A stretch of 64,000 nucleotides of DNA, taken from NCBI GenBank assembly GCA_041687675.1, contig JAWLBM010000020.1:19956-83955 (forward strand). Direction: 5' to 3'. The DNA is from JAWLBM01 sp041687675 (GTDB taxonomy: Bacteria > Pseudomonadota > Alphaproteobacteria > Rhizobiales > Pleomorphomonadaceae). Below, in pieces: positions 26,611-37,326 of the stretch (positions are counted from its first letter, which is position 1; each line of letters begins with the position of its first letter). Made by a program: the position numbers and the translations under genes. The notes under the pieces are model-generated. The model saw only the letters and a program-made list of their open reading frames with translations. It searched no databases and was not told the DNA's origin.

Positions 26611-27591
26611 TTACTCGACCGCCTGGATGCGCTCGACGAGGCTCATCAGCTTGGGATCGGTGACGTGCTTCTCGTAGACGGGCTTCATCGCCTCGATGAA
26701 CGGGGTCTTGTCCACCGTGGTGATCGTCGAGCCGCCGGCCTCGACGACCTCGCGCGACTTCTGCTCCTGGGCGTCCCACAGCTCGCGCTGGCGCACGACG
26801 CTCTCGCGCGCCGCCTGGCGGACGATCTCCTGGTCCTCGGGCGAGAGCTTGTCCCAGGTGCTCTTGGCCATGACCAGCACCTCGGGGACGATCAGGTGCT
26901 CGTCCATGACGTAGTTCTTGGCGACCTCGGCGTGCTTGGCCGTGTCATAGGACGGGAAGTTGTTCTCCGCCCCGTCGATGACGCCGGTCTCGATCGCCGA
27001 GTAGACCTCGCCGTAGGGCATCGGCGTGGCGTTGGCGCCGAGGGCGTTGACCATGTCGACGAAGATGTCCGACTGCATGACGCGGAACTTCATGCCCTTG
27101 AGGTCGTCGATCGACTCGATCGGCTTCTGCGAATTGTAGAAGGAGCGCGCGCCGGCGTCGTAGAAGGCGAGGCCGATCACCCCGTGCGGCTCGAAGGCGG
27201 CGAGGATCTCCTGCCCGATCTCGCCGTCCATCACCGTCCGCATGTGGTCGACCGAGCGGAAGATGTACGGCAGCGACGGGACGCGCGACTCCGGCACCAG
27301 GCCGTTGAACGGCCCGAGCGACACGCGGTTGAGGTCGATGACGCCGCTGCGGACCTGCTCGATGGTGTCCTTTTCCTCGCCGAGCTGGGCCGAGTGGTAG
27401 ACCTCGACGCCGATGCGCCCGCCGGTGCGCTCCTTGATCAGGTCGCCCATGTACTTGACCGCCTCGACGGTCGGGTAGCCGTCCGGATGGGTGTCCGACG
27501 AGCGCAGGACCATGTCCTGCGCAAAGGCGCTGCCGGCGGCGAGCGCGCCGGCCAGCATGGCCGAGGCGACGAATGTCCTGATAGGCTTCAT
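26611..27591 (-). CDS. dctP: TRAP transporter substrate-binding protein, uronate type
   Basis: 326 residues with an N-terminal signal peptide (1-24, ending GSAFAQ). The mature DctP fold includes LRSSDTHPDGYPTVEAVKYMGD, the conserved Arg in MKFRVMQSD that clamps a carboxylate, and GVIDGAENNFPSYD. These features match sugar-acid binding DctP proteins. It follows uxaC by 46 bases on the leftward operon, so glucuronate or galacturonate is the probable ligand. Confidence 0.93.
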   Translation of the reverse strand: MKPIRTFVASAMLAGALAAGSAFAQDMVLRSSDTHPDGYPTVEAVKYMGDLIKERTGGRIGVEVYHSAQLGEEKDTIEQVRSGVIDLNRVSLGPFNGLVPESRVPSLPYIFRSVDHMRTVMDGEIGQEILAAFEPHGVIGLAFYDAGARSFYNSQKPIESIDDLKGMKFRVMQSDIFVDMVNALGANATPMPYGEVYSAIETGVIDGAENNFPSYDTAKHAEVAKNYVMDEHLIVPEVLVMAKSTWDKLSPEDQEIVRQAARESVVRQRELWDAQEQKSREVVEAGGSTITTVDKTPFIEAMKPVYEKHVTDPKLMSLVERIQAVE

Positions 27592-27637
27592 GGCTTCCTC
27601 CCTGTCTTTTCACCCCTGCGGCGCGACCGGCCGCTTC

Positions 27638-29047
27638 TCAGAGCCGATACGCCCGCTTGGCGAGCGCATAGGCCAGGTCCCGCGCCACCTCGTGGGCCTC
27701 GTCCTCCCCGAGCCGGTGCTCGGCCACGAGGCGCGCGAGGAACGCGCAGTCGACACGCCGCGCCACGTCGTGGCGCGCCGGAATGGATGGAAATGCGCGG
27801 GTGTCGTCGTTGAACCCGACGGTGTTGTAGAAGCCGGCGGTCTCGGTCGCCATCTCGCGGAACCGCCGCATGCCCTCGGCGCTGTCGTGGAACCACCAGG
27901 GCGGCCCCAGCCGGAGGGCGGGGTAGACGCCGGCGAGCGGCGCCAGCTCGCGGGCGTAGCTGGTCTCGTCGAGAGTGAAGACGATCACCGTCAGGCCCGG
28001 CTCCAGCCCCACCCGGTCGAGCAGCGGCTTCAGCGCCGCGACATAGTCGGTCCGGGTCGGGATGTCGAAGCCCTTGTCCCGCCCGAAGCGGGCGAACACC
28101 GCCGGCGAGTGGTTGCGCCAGGAGCCCGGGTGGATCTGCAGCACCAGCCCGTCGTCGAGGCTCATCTTGGCCATCTCGGTCAGCATCTGCGCCCGGAACA
28201 GCCGCTTGTCGGCAGCGTCGGCGCGGCCGCCGCGGACGCGGCCGAAGAGGGCGGCGGCCTCGCCGTCCGCAAGGTCGGCCGTCTCGGCGGTGGGGTGGCC
28301 GTGGTCCGAGGCGGTCGCGCCGTAGCGGCGGAAGAAGGCCCGCCGCGCCCGGTGGGCGTCGAGGTAGCCCTGCCAGCTGCCGGTGTCGCAGCCGGTGATC
28401 TCGCCGAGCCGGTCGAGGTTGCCGGAGAAGTCCTCGAACTCGGGGTCGACGACCGCGTCCGGCCGGTAGGTCGTGACCACCCGGCCGCCCCAGCCGCTGT
28501 CGAGGATCGCCTGGTGCCAGCGAAGGTCGTCGAGGGCGCCCTCGGTGGTGGCGATCACCTCGATGTTGAAGCGCTCGTAGAGCGCCCGCGGGCGGAAGTC
28601 GTCCCGCTCCAGGCAGGCGGCGATGGTGTCGTAGTGCCGGTCGGCGGTGGCCGGGCCGAGCGGCTCGTCGATGCCGAAGAGGTGGGAGAAGGTGTGGTCC
28701 AGCCACATCCGGGTCGGGGTGCCGCGGAAGAGGTGCCAGTGCTCGGCGAACCGCCGCCAGATCGTCCGCCCGTCCGCCTCGACGGGGCTGCCGTCGCGGG
28801 TCGGGACCCCGAGGTCCTCGAGCCGGACGCCCTGGCTGAACAGCATCCGGAAGATGTAGTGGTCCGGCACGATCAGCAGCCGGGCCGGGTCGGGGAAGCG
28901 CTCGTTCTCGGCGTACCAGCGCGGGTCGGTGTGGCCGTGCGGGCTGACGATCGGCAGCCCCGTCACCGCGGCGTAGAGGTCCCGCGCGACGGCGAGGGCG
29001 CGGCCCTCCGGCGGGAACAGCAGATCCGGATGCACCAACCCCGCCAT
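27638..29047 (-). CDS. uxaC: glucuronate isomerase
   Basis: 469 residues when started at the ATG at 29047, which matches the family length; a TTG eight codons upstream is less likely. UxaC interconverts D-glucuronate/D-fructuronate and D-galacturonate/D-tagaturonate. Visible motifs include PHGHTDPRWYAEN near 36, the family FNIEVIATTEGALDDL and the late NTVGFNDDTRAFPSIPARHD. It is the first gene of the leftward uronate operon. The following steps (fructuronate or tagaturonate reductase, KDG kinase and aldolase) are not in the window. Confidence 0.95.
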   Translation of the reverse strand: MAGLVHPDLLFPPEGRALAVARDLYAAVTGLPIVSPHGHTDPRWYAENERFPDPARLLIVPDHYIFRMLFSQGVRLEDLGVPTRDGSPVEADGRTIWRRFAEHWHLFRGTPTRMWLDHTFSHLFGIDEPLGPATADRHYDTIAACLERDDFRPRALYERFNIEVIATTEGALDDLRWHQAILDSGWGGRVVTTYRPDAVVDPEFEDFSGNLDRLGEITGCDTGSWQGYLDAHRARRAFFRRYGATASDHGHPTAETADLADGEAAALFGRVRGGRADAADKRLFRAQMLTEMAKMSLDDGLVLQIHPGSWRNHSPAVFARFGRDKGFDIPTRTDYVAALKPLLDRVGLEPGLTVIVFTLDETSYARELAPLAGVYPALRLGPPWWFHDSAEGMRRFREMATETAGFYNTVGFNDDTRAFPSIPARHDVARRVDCAFLARLVAEHRLGEDEAHEVARDLAYALAKRAYRL

Positions 29048-29120
29048 GCCTCGAACGTCCTCCCCCCGCAATTTGGTCGCACCGGGGGGCGGCCGCTGTC
29101 AACATACAAAAACCGGCGTG

Positions 29121-29131
29121 TTGTATGACAA
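29121..29131. promoter_or_regulatory. GntR/FadR-type operator upstream of uxaC
   Basis: TTGTATGACAA fits the FadR-subfamily consensus TNGTNNNACNA exactly and is symmetric (TTGT-ATG-ACAA). It lies 74 bases upstream of the uxaC ATG. A TTGACA-like box on the minus strand lies at 29098-29103, and the region is locally AT-rich. The natural ligand is the GntR protein encoded at 23922-24734. Confidence 0.6.
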
Positions 29132-29258
29132 ATTCGGGGTCGGCGCGATGCGTCGGGGTGAGCCGGGCCGGGCCGGCCTTCGAGCGCGCGGCGGAAGTCT
29201 GCCGCAAGTCGGCCGGGTGCGCCAGCTTGATGAGGACGGTCGGCCGGCCCCCGGGCCG

Positions 29259-31190
29259 TCACTCCCCCTGCCGGCCGAGGAAGGCGCGGGCCTCCTCGCG
29301 CGATTCGAAGATGTGCGCCGGGACCTTGCGGGTGAGGCAGTCGCGAAGCTTGGCGCGCATGAACGCGCCGGCGGCATAGCGCGAGACCCGACCGTAGAGC
29401 CGGTCCTCGAGGTCGCGGACCATCGCCGCATAGGGGGCGACGAGATCGGCGGCGAGGTCGAAGCGGTTGTAGTTCACCACCACGTCGACGCGCCGGTCGT
29501 GCCGGGACAGCGCCGCCTCCACCGCCGCCCGGATCCTGTCGACATCCTCGGGCTTCCTCACCTTCAGGCCCTCGAAGTTGAGGAACAGCGTGTTCTCCGC
29601 CACGTCGAGGGCGATCCGCTCCTCCAGGCGGAGGTCGTAGAGCATGGCTTCGAGGCCGAACCGGCCCTGGCGGAAGATCCGGGGGTCCATCTCCCGCACC
29701 TCGCCGACGACCGGCCGGAACCCCATCCGGGCGATCACCTCCCGCTCGGGGTCCACCCCGGGCGCCACCTCGACCAGCACCGGCCCGTCCGGGCCGAGGC
29801 GGAACACTGCGCGCTCGGTGACGAACAGCACCTCGCGCCCCCGCGCCACGGCCTCGGCGGCCGAAAAGGTGACCTGCTCCACCGCGGCCACGAACTTCGG
29901 CGCGCGCCCCTCCCGGCGGATCGCGAGTCGGCCGTCGCCGACGTCGATCTCCAGGCCGCCGGCGGTGAAGGTGCCGGCGAACACCACCTTGCGCGCGCTC
30001 TGGCTGATGTTGATGAAGCCGCCCGCGCCGGCGAGGCGGCCGCCGAACCGGCTCACGTTGACGTTGCCCTCGCGGTCCGCCTCGGCCATGCCGAGGCAGG
30101 CGAGGTCGAGGCCGCCGCCATCGTAGAAGTCGAACTGGGCGTTCTGCGGGATCACCGCCTCGGTGTTCACCGCCGCGCCGAAGTCGAGGCCGCCGGCCGG
30201 CCGGCCGCCGAGGACGCCGGGCTCGGCGGTGAGGGTGACGGTCGCGAGCACGCCCTCCTCCTCCGCCACGTCGGCGACGCCCTCGGGCATGCCGATGCCG
30301 AGGTTGACCACGCCGCCGGGCGGCAGTTCCATCGCCGCGCGGCGGGCGATGATCTTGCGGGCGTCGAGCGGCGCGGCTCCGCCCGCCGACGCCGGCGCGC
30401 GCACCTCGCCGGAGAACACCGGGGAGTAGGCGGTGGCGTAGGTCTGCAGGTGGTTCTCCGGCCGCGCGACCACCACCGCGTCGACCAGCGCTCCCGGCAC
30501 CGCGACGCGCTTGGGATCGAGCGACCCCGCCGCGGCGATCCGCTCCACCTGCGCGATCACCAGTCCGCCGGAGTTGCGGGCGGCCATGGCCATGGCGAGG
30601 CTGTCGAGGACGAGGGCCTCGCGCTCCATCGAGATGTTGCCGTTCTCGTCGGCGGTGGTGCCGCGGATGAGGGCGACGCCGATCGGGAAGGCCGGGTAGA
30701 ACAGCATGGGCTGGCCGGTCCAGTCGACCAGCCGGACCCTCTCCTCCGTCGCGGCCGGGCTAATCCGGCCGCCGTCCCGCCGCGGATCCACGAAGGTGCC
30801 GAGACCGATCCGCGTGAGCAGCCCGGGGCGGCCGGCCGCGATCTCCCGGTAGAGCTGGGAGATCACCCCCTGCGGCAGGTTCCACGCCTCGATCCGGCCT
30901 TCGAGGGCCATGCGGGCCAGCTTCGGGGCGAGGCCCCAGTGGCCGCCGATCGCCCGTGCGACCAGTCCGTCGTGGGCGAGGCGGTTGAGGCCGCGCCCGG
31001 CGCCGTCGCCCTGCCCGGCGGCGAACACCAGGGTGAGGTCGCGCGGCTCCCCGGACTCGAGGAATCGGGCCTCCAGGGCGGCCAGCAGTTCCTCCGGCAC
31101 GCCGATCCCGACGAAGCCGGAGGTCGCGACGGTTTCACCGTCCCGGATCAGCGCCGCGGCGTCGGCGGCGGTGGCGAGCTTCGGTGTCAT
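29259..31190 (-). CDS. acyl-CoA:acetate/3-ketoacid CoA-transferase with C-terminal extension
   Basis: 643 residues. The first ~520 form the fused alpha and beta halves of a family I CoA-transferase of the YdiF/Pct type: GVISQLYREIAAG, TADENGNISMEREA, then the catalytic-Glu region TLTAEPGVLGG and NISQSARKVVFAGTF. The last ~120 residues (from about LEERIALDVAENTLFLNFEG) form an extra domain not present in short family members. It activates an acyl or ketoacid by moving CoA from a donor. It is the last gene of the sigma-54-driven TRAP/bdhA operon, so acetoacetate from 3-hydroxybutyrate is a likely acceptor. Confidence 0.88.
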   Translation of the reverse strand: MTPKLATAADAAALIRDGETVATSGFVGIGVPEELLAALEARFLESGEPRDLTLVFAAGQGDGAGRGLNRLAHDGLVARAIGGHWGLAPKLARMALEGRIEAWNLPQGVISQLYREIAAGRPGLLTRIGLGTFVDPRRDGGRISPAATEERVRLVDWTGQPMLFYPAFPIGVALIRGTTADENGNISMEREALVLDSLAMAMAARNSGGLVIAQVERIAAAGSLDPKRVAVPGALVDAVVVARPENHLQTYATAYSPVFSGEVRAPASAGGAAPLDARKIIARRAAMELPPGGVVNLGIGMPEGVADVAEEEGVLATVTLTAEPGVLGGRPAGGLDFGAAVNTEAVIPQNAQFDFYDGGGLDLACLGMAEADREGNVNVSRFGGRLAGAGGFINISQSARKVVFAGTFTAGGLEIDVGDGRLAIRREGRAPKFVAAVEQVTFSAAEAVARGREVLFVTERAVFRLGPDGPVLVEVAPGVDPEREVIARMGFRPVVGEVREMDPRIFRQGRFGLEAMLYDLRLEERIALDVAENTLFLNFEGLKVRKPEDVDRIRAAVEAALSRHDRRVDVVVNYNRFDLAADLVAPYAAMVRDLEDRLYGRVSRYAAGAFMRAKLRDCLTRKVPAHIFESREEARAFLGRQGE

Positions 31191-31207
31191 GGCGTTCCCC
31201 CCCGGCG

Positions 31208-31984
31208 TCAGCGAGCCGTCCAGCCGCCGTCGACCGGCAGCGCCACGCCCCGGATCTCGGCCGCAGCATTGGAGCAGAGGAAGGCCACCGTCTCGCCGAT
31301 CTGTTCCGGCGTGACGAAGGTGCCGGAGGGCTGCTTCTCAAAGAGAAGCCGCTGCCGCGCCTCGGCCATCGACAGCCTGTCCCGCGCCGCAATGTCCTCG
31401 ATCTGACGCTCCACCAGCGGCGTCAGGACCCAGCCCGGACACACGGCGTTGCAGGTGATCGGGCTGGTGGCGGTCTCCAGCGCGACGACCTTGGTCAGGC
31501 CGACCACGCCGTGCTTGGCGGCGACATAGGCGGCCTTGTTCACCGAGGCGACGAGGCCGTGGGCCGAGGCGATGTTGACGATGCGACCCCACCCCTGCAC
31601 CCGCATCAGCGGCAGCGCCGCCCGGATCGCATGGAAGTTGGAGGAGAGGTTCACCGCGATCACGGTGTCCCACCAGTGCGCCTCGAAGGTCTCGACCGGG
31701 GAGGTGTGCTGGACCCCGGCGTTGTTGACCAGGATGTCGACGGAGCCGAAGCGGTCGTTGGCCTCCTCGACCAGCGCCGAGACCTCGTCCGGCCGGGACA
31801 TGTCCGCCCCGATGAAAGCGGCGGGAACGCCGTGCACCTGCGCGATCTCCTCGGCGATGCGTTCCCCCTCGCCGCGCCCCAGGCCGTTGACGACGATCCT
31901 TGCGCCCCTGGCGGCGAGGGTCCTGGCGACCGCCAGGCCGATGCCGCTTGTCGAGCCGGTGACGATGGCTGTCCTGTCCTTCAT
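31208..31984 (-). CDS. bdhA: D-3-hydroxybutyrate dehydrogenase
   Basis: 258-residue classical SDR: TGSTSGIGLAVA at 9-20, NNAGVQH near 87, catalytic Ser in NIASAHG, Tyr-Lys in AAYVAAKHG, and the BdhA-specific VCPGWVLTPLVERQIED and LLFEKQPSGTFVTPEQIG stretches. It oxidises 3-hydroxybutyrate to acetoacetate with NAD+. It lies 17 bases ahead of the CoA-transferase gene, which would activate the acetoacetate formed. The upstream TRAP importer suggests external 3-hydroxybutyrate or a similar hydroxy acid as the source. Confidence 0.94.
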   Translation of the reverse strand: MKDRTAIVTGSTSGIGLAVARTLAARGARIVVNGLGRGEGERIAEEIAQVHGVPAAFIGADMSRPDEVSALVEEANDRFGSVDILVNNAGVQHTSPVETFEAHWWDTVIAVNLSSNFHAIRAALPLMRVQGWGRIVNIASAHGLVASVNKAAYVAAKHGVVGLTKVVALETATSPITCNAVCPGWVLTPLVERQIEDIAARDRLSMAEARQRLLFEKQPSGTFVTPEQIGETVAFLCSNAAAEIRGVALPVDGGWTAR

Positions 31985-32051
31985 GCCGGACCTCGGGTGT
32001 TGGTCGGGTTGATCGGCGCCGGCGGGCGACGGTCCCGCCCGCCGCAGGGGG

Positions 32052-33443
<1,392 letters not shown>

Positions 33444-33446
33444 CGG

Positions 33447-34070
33447 TCAGCCCTCCGCTACCGGGTCGGCCGCGGGCGCGGGCGCGCCGCGCAGAAGGGC
33501 GAGGCACCGGTGCATTCTCGCCAGCGCGGCGACGACGAGCAGCGCCGGCCCGAGGACGAGCATGCTCTTGATGATCCAGTACTGGCCGAGCCCGGCGGGC
33601 GAGCTGGACCGTTCGCCGTCGGCCCAGGCCTTGACCACGAAGGGGACCGCGAACCAGAGCACGACCCCGAGAAAGGGCAGCAGGAAGACGATCGTCCCCA
33701 CCAGGTCGACCCAGGCCTTGCTGCGCAGCGAGAACCGCTCGTGCAGGACGTCGACCCGGACGTGGTCGTCGTAGGCCATGGTGTAGGCCAGCCCGAGCAG
33801 GAACAGCGCCGAGAAGATGTGCCACTGGATCTCCTCCAGCTGCACGCTGCCGATCCCGAGCACGTTCTTCATGAAGACGTTGAGGCAGATCACCGCGACG
33901 AGGGCGATCCAGAACCAGGAGATCAGGCTGCCGAACCGCTTGATGGCGCCGTCGACGGCGCGCGAGAAACGGGTCTCCGGCAGGTTGGCGTGATGGACGA
34001 CTTGGTTCAGATCGTCGGGCTCGGTCGCGGAGACCGCCCTCCGGTCCGGGTCCTGGACGTCGGACGACAT
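33447..34070 (-). CDS. dctQ: TRAP transporter small permease
   Basis: 207 residues with a hydrophilic N-terminus (~40 residues) and four hydrophobic segments containing QLEEIQWHIFSALFLLGLAYTMA and DDHVRVDVLHERFS, standard DctQ landmarks. The start is the ATG at 34070; a longer frame reading back through dctP is spurious. It pairs with DctM at 32052. A perfect stem-loop lies between dctP and this gene. Confidence 0.92.
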   Translation of the reverse strand: MSSDVQDPDRRAVSATEPDDLNQVVHHANLPETRFSRAVDGAIKRFGSLISWFWIALVAVICLNVFMKNVLGIGSVQLEEIQWHIFSALFLLGLAYTMAYDDHVRVDVLHERFSLRSKAWVDLVGTIVFLLPFLGVVLWFAVPFVVKAWADGERSSSPAGLGQYWIIKSMLVLGPALLVVAALARMHRCLALLRGAPAPAADPVAEG

Positions 34071-34095
34071 GGCGTTGCCTCGGTGGGAGGAGAGC

Positions 34096-34120
34096 GGCCG
34101 GGCGCGGACTGCGCCCGGCC
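34096..34120 (-). promoter_or_regulatory. intercistronic stem-loop, dctP-dctQ (second TRAP)
   Basis: Perfect 10-base-pair stem GGCCGGGCGC / GCGCCCGGCC with a five-base loop, between the dctP stop and dctQ start. The position is the same as for the hairpin at 26567-26594. It probably stabilises the upstream dctP message. Confidence 0.6.
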
Positions 34121-34132
34121 ATCGGGGCGCCG

Positions 34133-35200
<1,068 letters not shown>

Positions 35201-35330
35201 GCGAGACTCCTCCTTGACGCGCCACGGCATCTGGTCGACCCGGCAGGTGCGGCAGCGCTTGTTCCTCCTGGCCGCAGGCGCCCGCCTCTTCCCCGGGCTC
35301 CACGGCCTTGCCGGTCCGTGCAGAGGGATC

Positions 35331-35345
35331 GCAAGCCGCGTGCCA
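35331..35345 (-). promoter_or_regulatory. sigma-54 (RpoN) -24/-12 promoter
   Basis: On the minus strand TGGCACG (35345-35339), four bases, then TTGC (35334-35331): an exact match to TGGCACG-N4-TTGC. It is 131 bases upstream of dctP and directly downstream of a sigma-54 activator gene on the same strand. Confidence 0.88.
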
Positions 35346-35364
35346 ACCGGGGCGAGCTGAAAAA

Positions 35365-35380
35365 CCTTGAATTTTCAAGG
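35365..35380. promoter_or_regulatory. palindrome next to the sigma-54 promoter
   Basis: CCTTGAATTTTCAAGG: 7-base arms around two bases, in an AT-rich patch 20 bases upstream of the -24 box. It could be a bending (IHF-like) or secondary regulator site. Confidence 0.4.
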
Positions 35381-35408
35381 GGCTGTTTCGGCGGCTCCTC
35401 GGCCGCCA

Positions 35409-35422
35409 TCCAGAATTCCGGA
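35409..35422. promoter_or_regulatory. putative upstream activator site 1
   Basis: TCCAGAATTCCGGA, near-palindromic, 64-77 bases upstream of the -24 box. It resembles the second copy at 35481-35494 (TCCGGGTTTCTGGA); shared frame TCC-G--TTC-GGA. Paired sites at such distances are usual for sigma-54 activators. Confidence 0.5.
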
Positions 35423-35480
35423 CGGCGATCGAGGCTCCCCGCTCGGAAAAACCGCCCGGTTTCAGGGGCTTATCGGAAGG

Positions 35481-35494
35481 TCCGGGTTTCTGGA
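35481..35494. promoter_or_regulatory. putative upstream activator site 2
   Basis: TCCGGGTTTCTGGA, sharing nine or more positions with the site at 35409-35422 and lying 72 bases further from the promoter, 25 bases after the activator gene's stop. It is a candidate second binding site for the Fis-type helix-turn-helix of that activator. Confidence 0.45.
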
Positions 35495-35518
35495 CGGAGA
35501 TCCGGCCCGCGGCGGCCG

Positions 35519-36928
35519 TCAGGCGCCGAGTCCGAAGCCTTTCAGCTTGGCGTAGAAGCTGGACCGCGAGATGCCGAGGTCCCGCGCGGCGGCATCCTTG
35601 TTGCCTTGGCATCGGGCCAGCGCCTCGAGGAGGGCCGAACGCTCGGCGTCGCGCAGCGTGTCGGCGAGGTTGCGAGGCTCGCCGGCGCCGGCCTCGGCCT
35701 CGGACTGGCCGGCCGGCAGGGCGCGGCGGATCGTCTCCACGTCGATCACCTCCCGCTCGGCCTCCACGGTGGCGCGCTCGAGGACGTTCCGCAGTTCGCG
35801 CACGTTGCCGGTCCAGGGCTGGCGCTGCAGGTCGCGGTAGGCGGCCTCCGTCAGGATCCACGCGCCGAGGCCCTCCTCCCGCGGAAGGTCGTCGAGGATC
35901 CGCTCGGCGATCGGCTCGATGTCCTCCGGCCGGTCGCGCAGCGCCGGCACGTGCAACGGCAGGACGGCGAGCCGGTAGTAGAGGTCCGCGCGGAAGCTGC
36001 CCTCCCGGACCCGCGCCTCGAGGTCGACGCTGGTCGCCGCGATCACCCGCACGTCGATGTGCTTCACCTCGTTGGAGCCGAGCGCCTCGATCTCGCCCTC
36101 CTGCAGCACCCTGAGGAACTTGGCCTGGATCGGCGCCGGCATGTCGCCGATCTCGTCAAGGAACAGCGTGCCTCCGGCGGCGATCTCGAACTTGCCGAGG
36201 CGGGGCCGGCGGTCGGCGCCGGTGAAGGCGCCCGGCGCGACGCCGAAGAACTCGGCTTCCATCAGCTGCTCCGGGACGGCGGCCACGTTGACCGCCACGA
36301 ACGGCCCCTCCGAGCGGGCCGAGGCCTGGTGGATGCCCTGCGCGAGAAGTTCCTTGCCGACGCCCGTCTCGCCGAGGATGAGCACCGCCCCGTCCCGCTG
36401 GGCGATGCGGCGGGCGCGGGTCTTCAGGTCCCGCACCGCCTTGCTCCCGCCGATGAAGCTGGACAGCGAGTAGCGGGCGCGGCGCGCGCGGGCGAGTTCC
36501 GCACTCTTGGACTCCAGCTCCCGCTCGAGACGGGCGAACTTCGCGATCAGCGGCTTCAGGTAGTCCAGGCGGTCGAAGAACACGAAGCCGATGGCGCCGC
36601 AGACCTCTCCCGCCTCGTCCTTCAGCGGCAGGCGGCAGACCACGAAGTGCTGCTCGCCGAAGCGCATGATGTCGAGGAGCATCGGCCGCCCCGTGGCGGC
36701 GACCTCCGGAAGGCGGCTCTGCGGGATGATCTCGGCGATCGGCCGGCCGACCACCTCCTCGCTCTCGGGGACGCCAAGGAGCCTGCGGTACTTGTCGTTG
36801 ATCCAGGTGATCCGCCCGGTCCGGTCGACCATCAGCGAGCCTTCGCTCATGTCCGCGAACATGGACAGCGCCGCGTCGGTCGACGCGGAGAACGGAATCC
36901 CCTGCAGTCGCTGATCGCCCTGCGCCAT
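35519..36928 (-). CDS. sigma-54-dependent transcriptional activator (PAS, AAA+, Fis-type HTH)
   Basis: 469 residues. A PAS domain (about 20-120) serves as the sensor, a short coiled linker follows (130-155), then the AAA+ domain with Walker A GETGVGKE at 186-193, the sigma-54-contacting GAFTGA at 233-238 and Walker B TLFLDEIGD. The C-terminal Fis-type helix-turn-helix (about 435-465) contains NKDAAARDLGISRSSFYAKLK. It should bind the paired sites at 35409 and 35481 and open the consensus promoter at 35331 to switch on the TRAP/bdhA/CoA-transferase operon. The PAS domain has no obvious haem or flavin signature, so the signal is unknown. Confidence 0.95.
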   Translation of the reverse strand: MAQGDQRLQGIPFSASTDAALSMFADMSEGSLMVDRTGRITWINDKYRRLLGVPESEEVVGRPIAEIIPQSRLPEVAATGRPMLLDIMRFGEQHFVVCRLPLKDEAGEVCGAIGFVFFDRLDYLKPLIAKFARLERELESKSAELARARRARYSLSSFIGGSKAVRDLKTRARRIAQRDGAVLILGETGVGKELLAQGIHQASARSEGPFVAVNVAAVPEQLMEAEFFGVAPGAFTGADRRPRLGKFEIAAGGTLFLDEIGDMPAPIQAKFLRVLQEGEIEALGSNEVKHIDVRVIAATSVDLEARVREGSFRADLYYRLAVLPLHVPALRDRPEDIEPIAERILDDLPREEGLGAWILTEAAYRDLQRQPWTGNVRELRNVLERATVEAEREVIDVETIRRALPAGQSEAEAGAGEPRNLADTLRDAERSALLEALARCQGNKDAAARDLGISRSSFYAKLKGFGLGA

Positions 36929-37326
36929 GGCCGTTTCCCCGCCCGCGGCCCGGCATGGAGCCGCGTTGTCGTTTGGACGGATTATGAGCGGCTGGCGGCC
37001 CGATGCAACCTTCTCCCGGACCGTCGAGGGCCTCCGCCGGTCCGGCGGCCCGGTTGAGCGAGGTCAAGGGCGAGCCGGACGGCGGCGGGTATGCTCCGCC
37101 CGGGGCGCGCGGCGGGCGACGGGCGCGGCGGAGGCGCCGGCGGCCGCGACCCCGGCGACGGAACCCGGCCCCGGTCCCCCGCGTCTCCCGTGGAGCGCTG
37201 CCGGGGACGGGAACGGGCGGCGCATCGACCCGGGTCGGATCGAGGCGGCGGCGCCCCGCCGACCGCGTGGCCGGGGGCGGACCTGGGCCGCCCGCCACGA
37301 CACCGCCGAGGATCCGGAGGGACTGA
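36929..37326. other. 398-base gap between divergent genes, no credible gene
   Basis: Separates the leftward sigma-54 activator from the rightward GH65 gene. It is very GC-rich apart from an AT-leaning patch at about 36966-36990 (GTCGTTTGGACGGATTATGA) that may hold a promoter. Open frames here are Arg/Gly/Pro-rich and look like composition artefacts. No clear palindrome seen. Confidence 0.6.

Noticed and set aside
29098..29103. TTGACA upstream of uxaC as a sigma-70 -35 box
   Set aside because: No acceptable -10 box at 16-18 bases on the minus strand; kept only as part of the operator region.
37003..37326. 107-residue ORF in the gap before GH65
   Set aside because: Arg/Gly/Pro-rich with no ribosome site or domain; overlaps competing frames on both strands.
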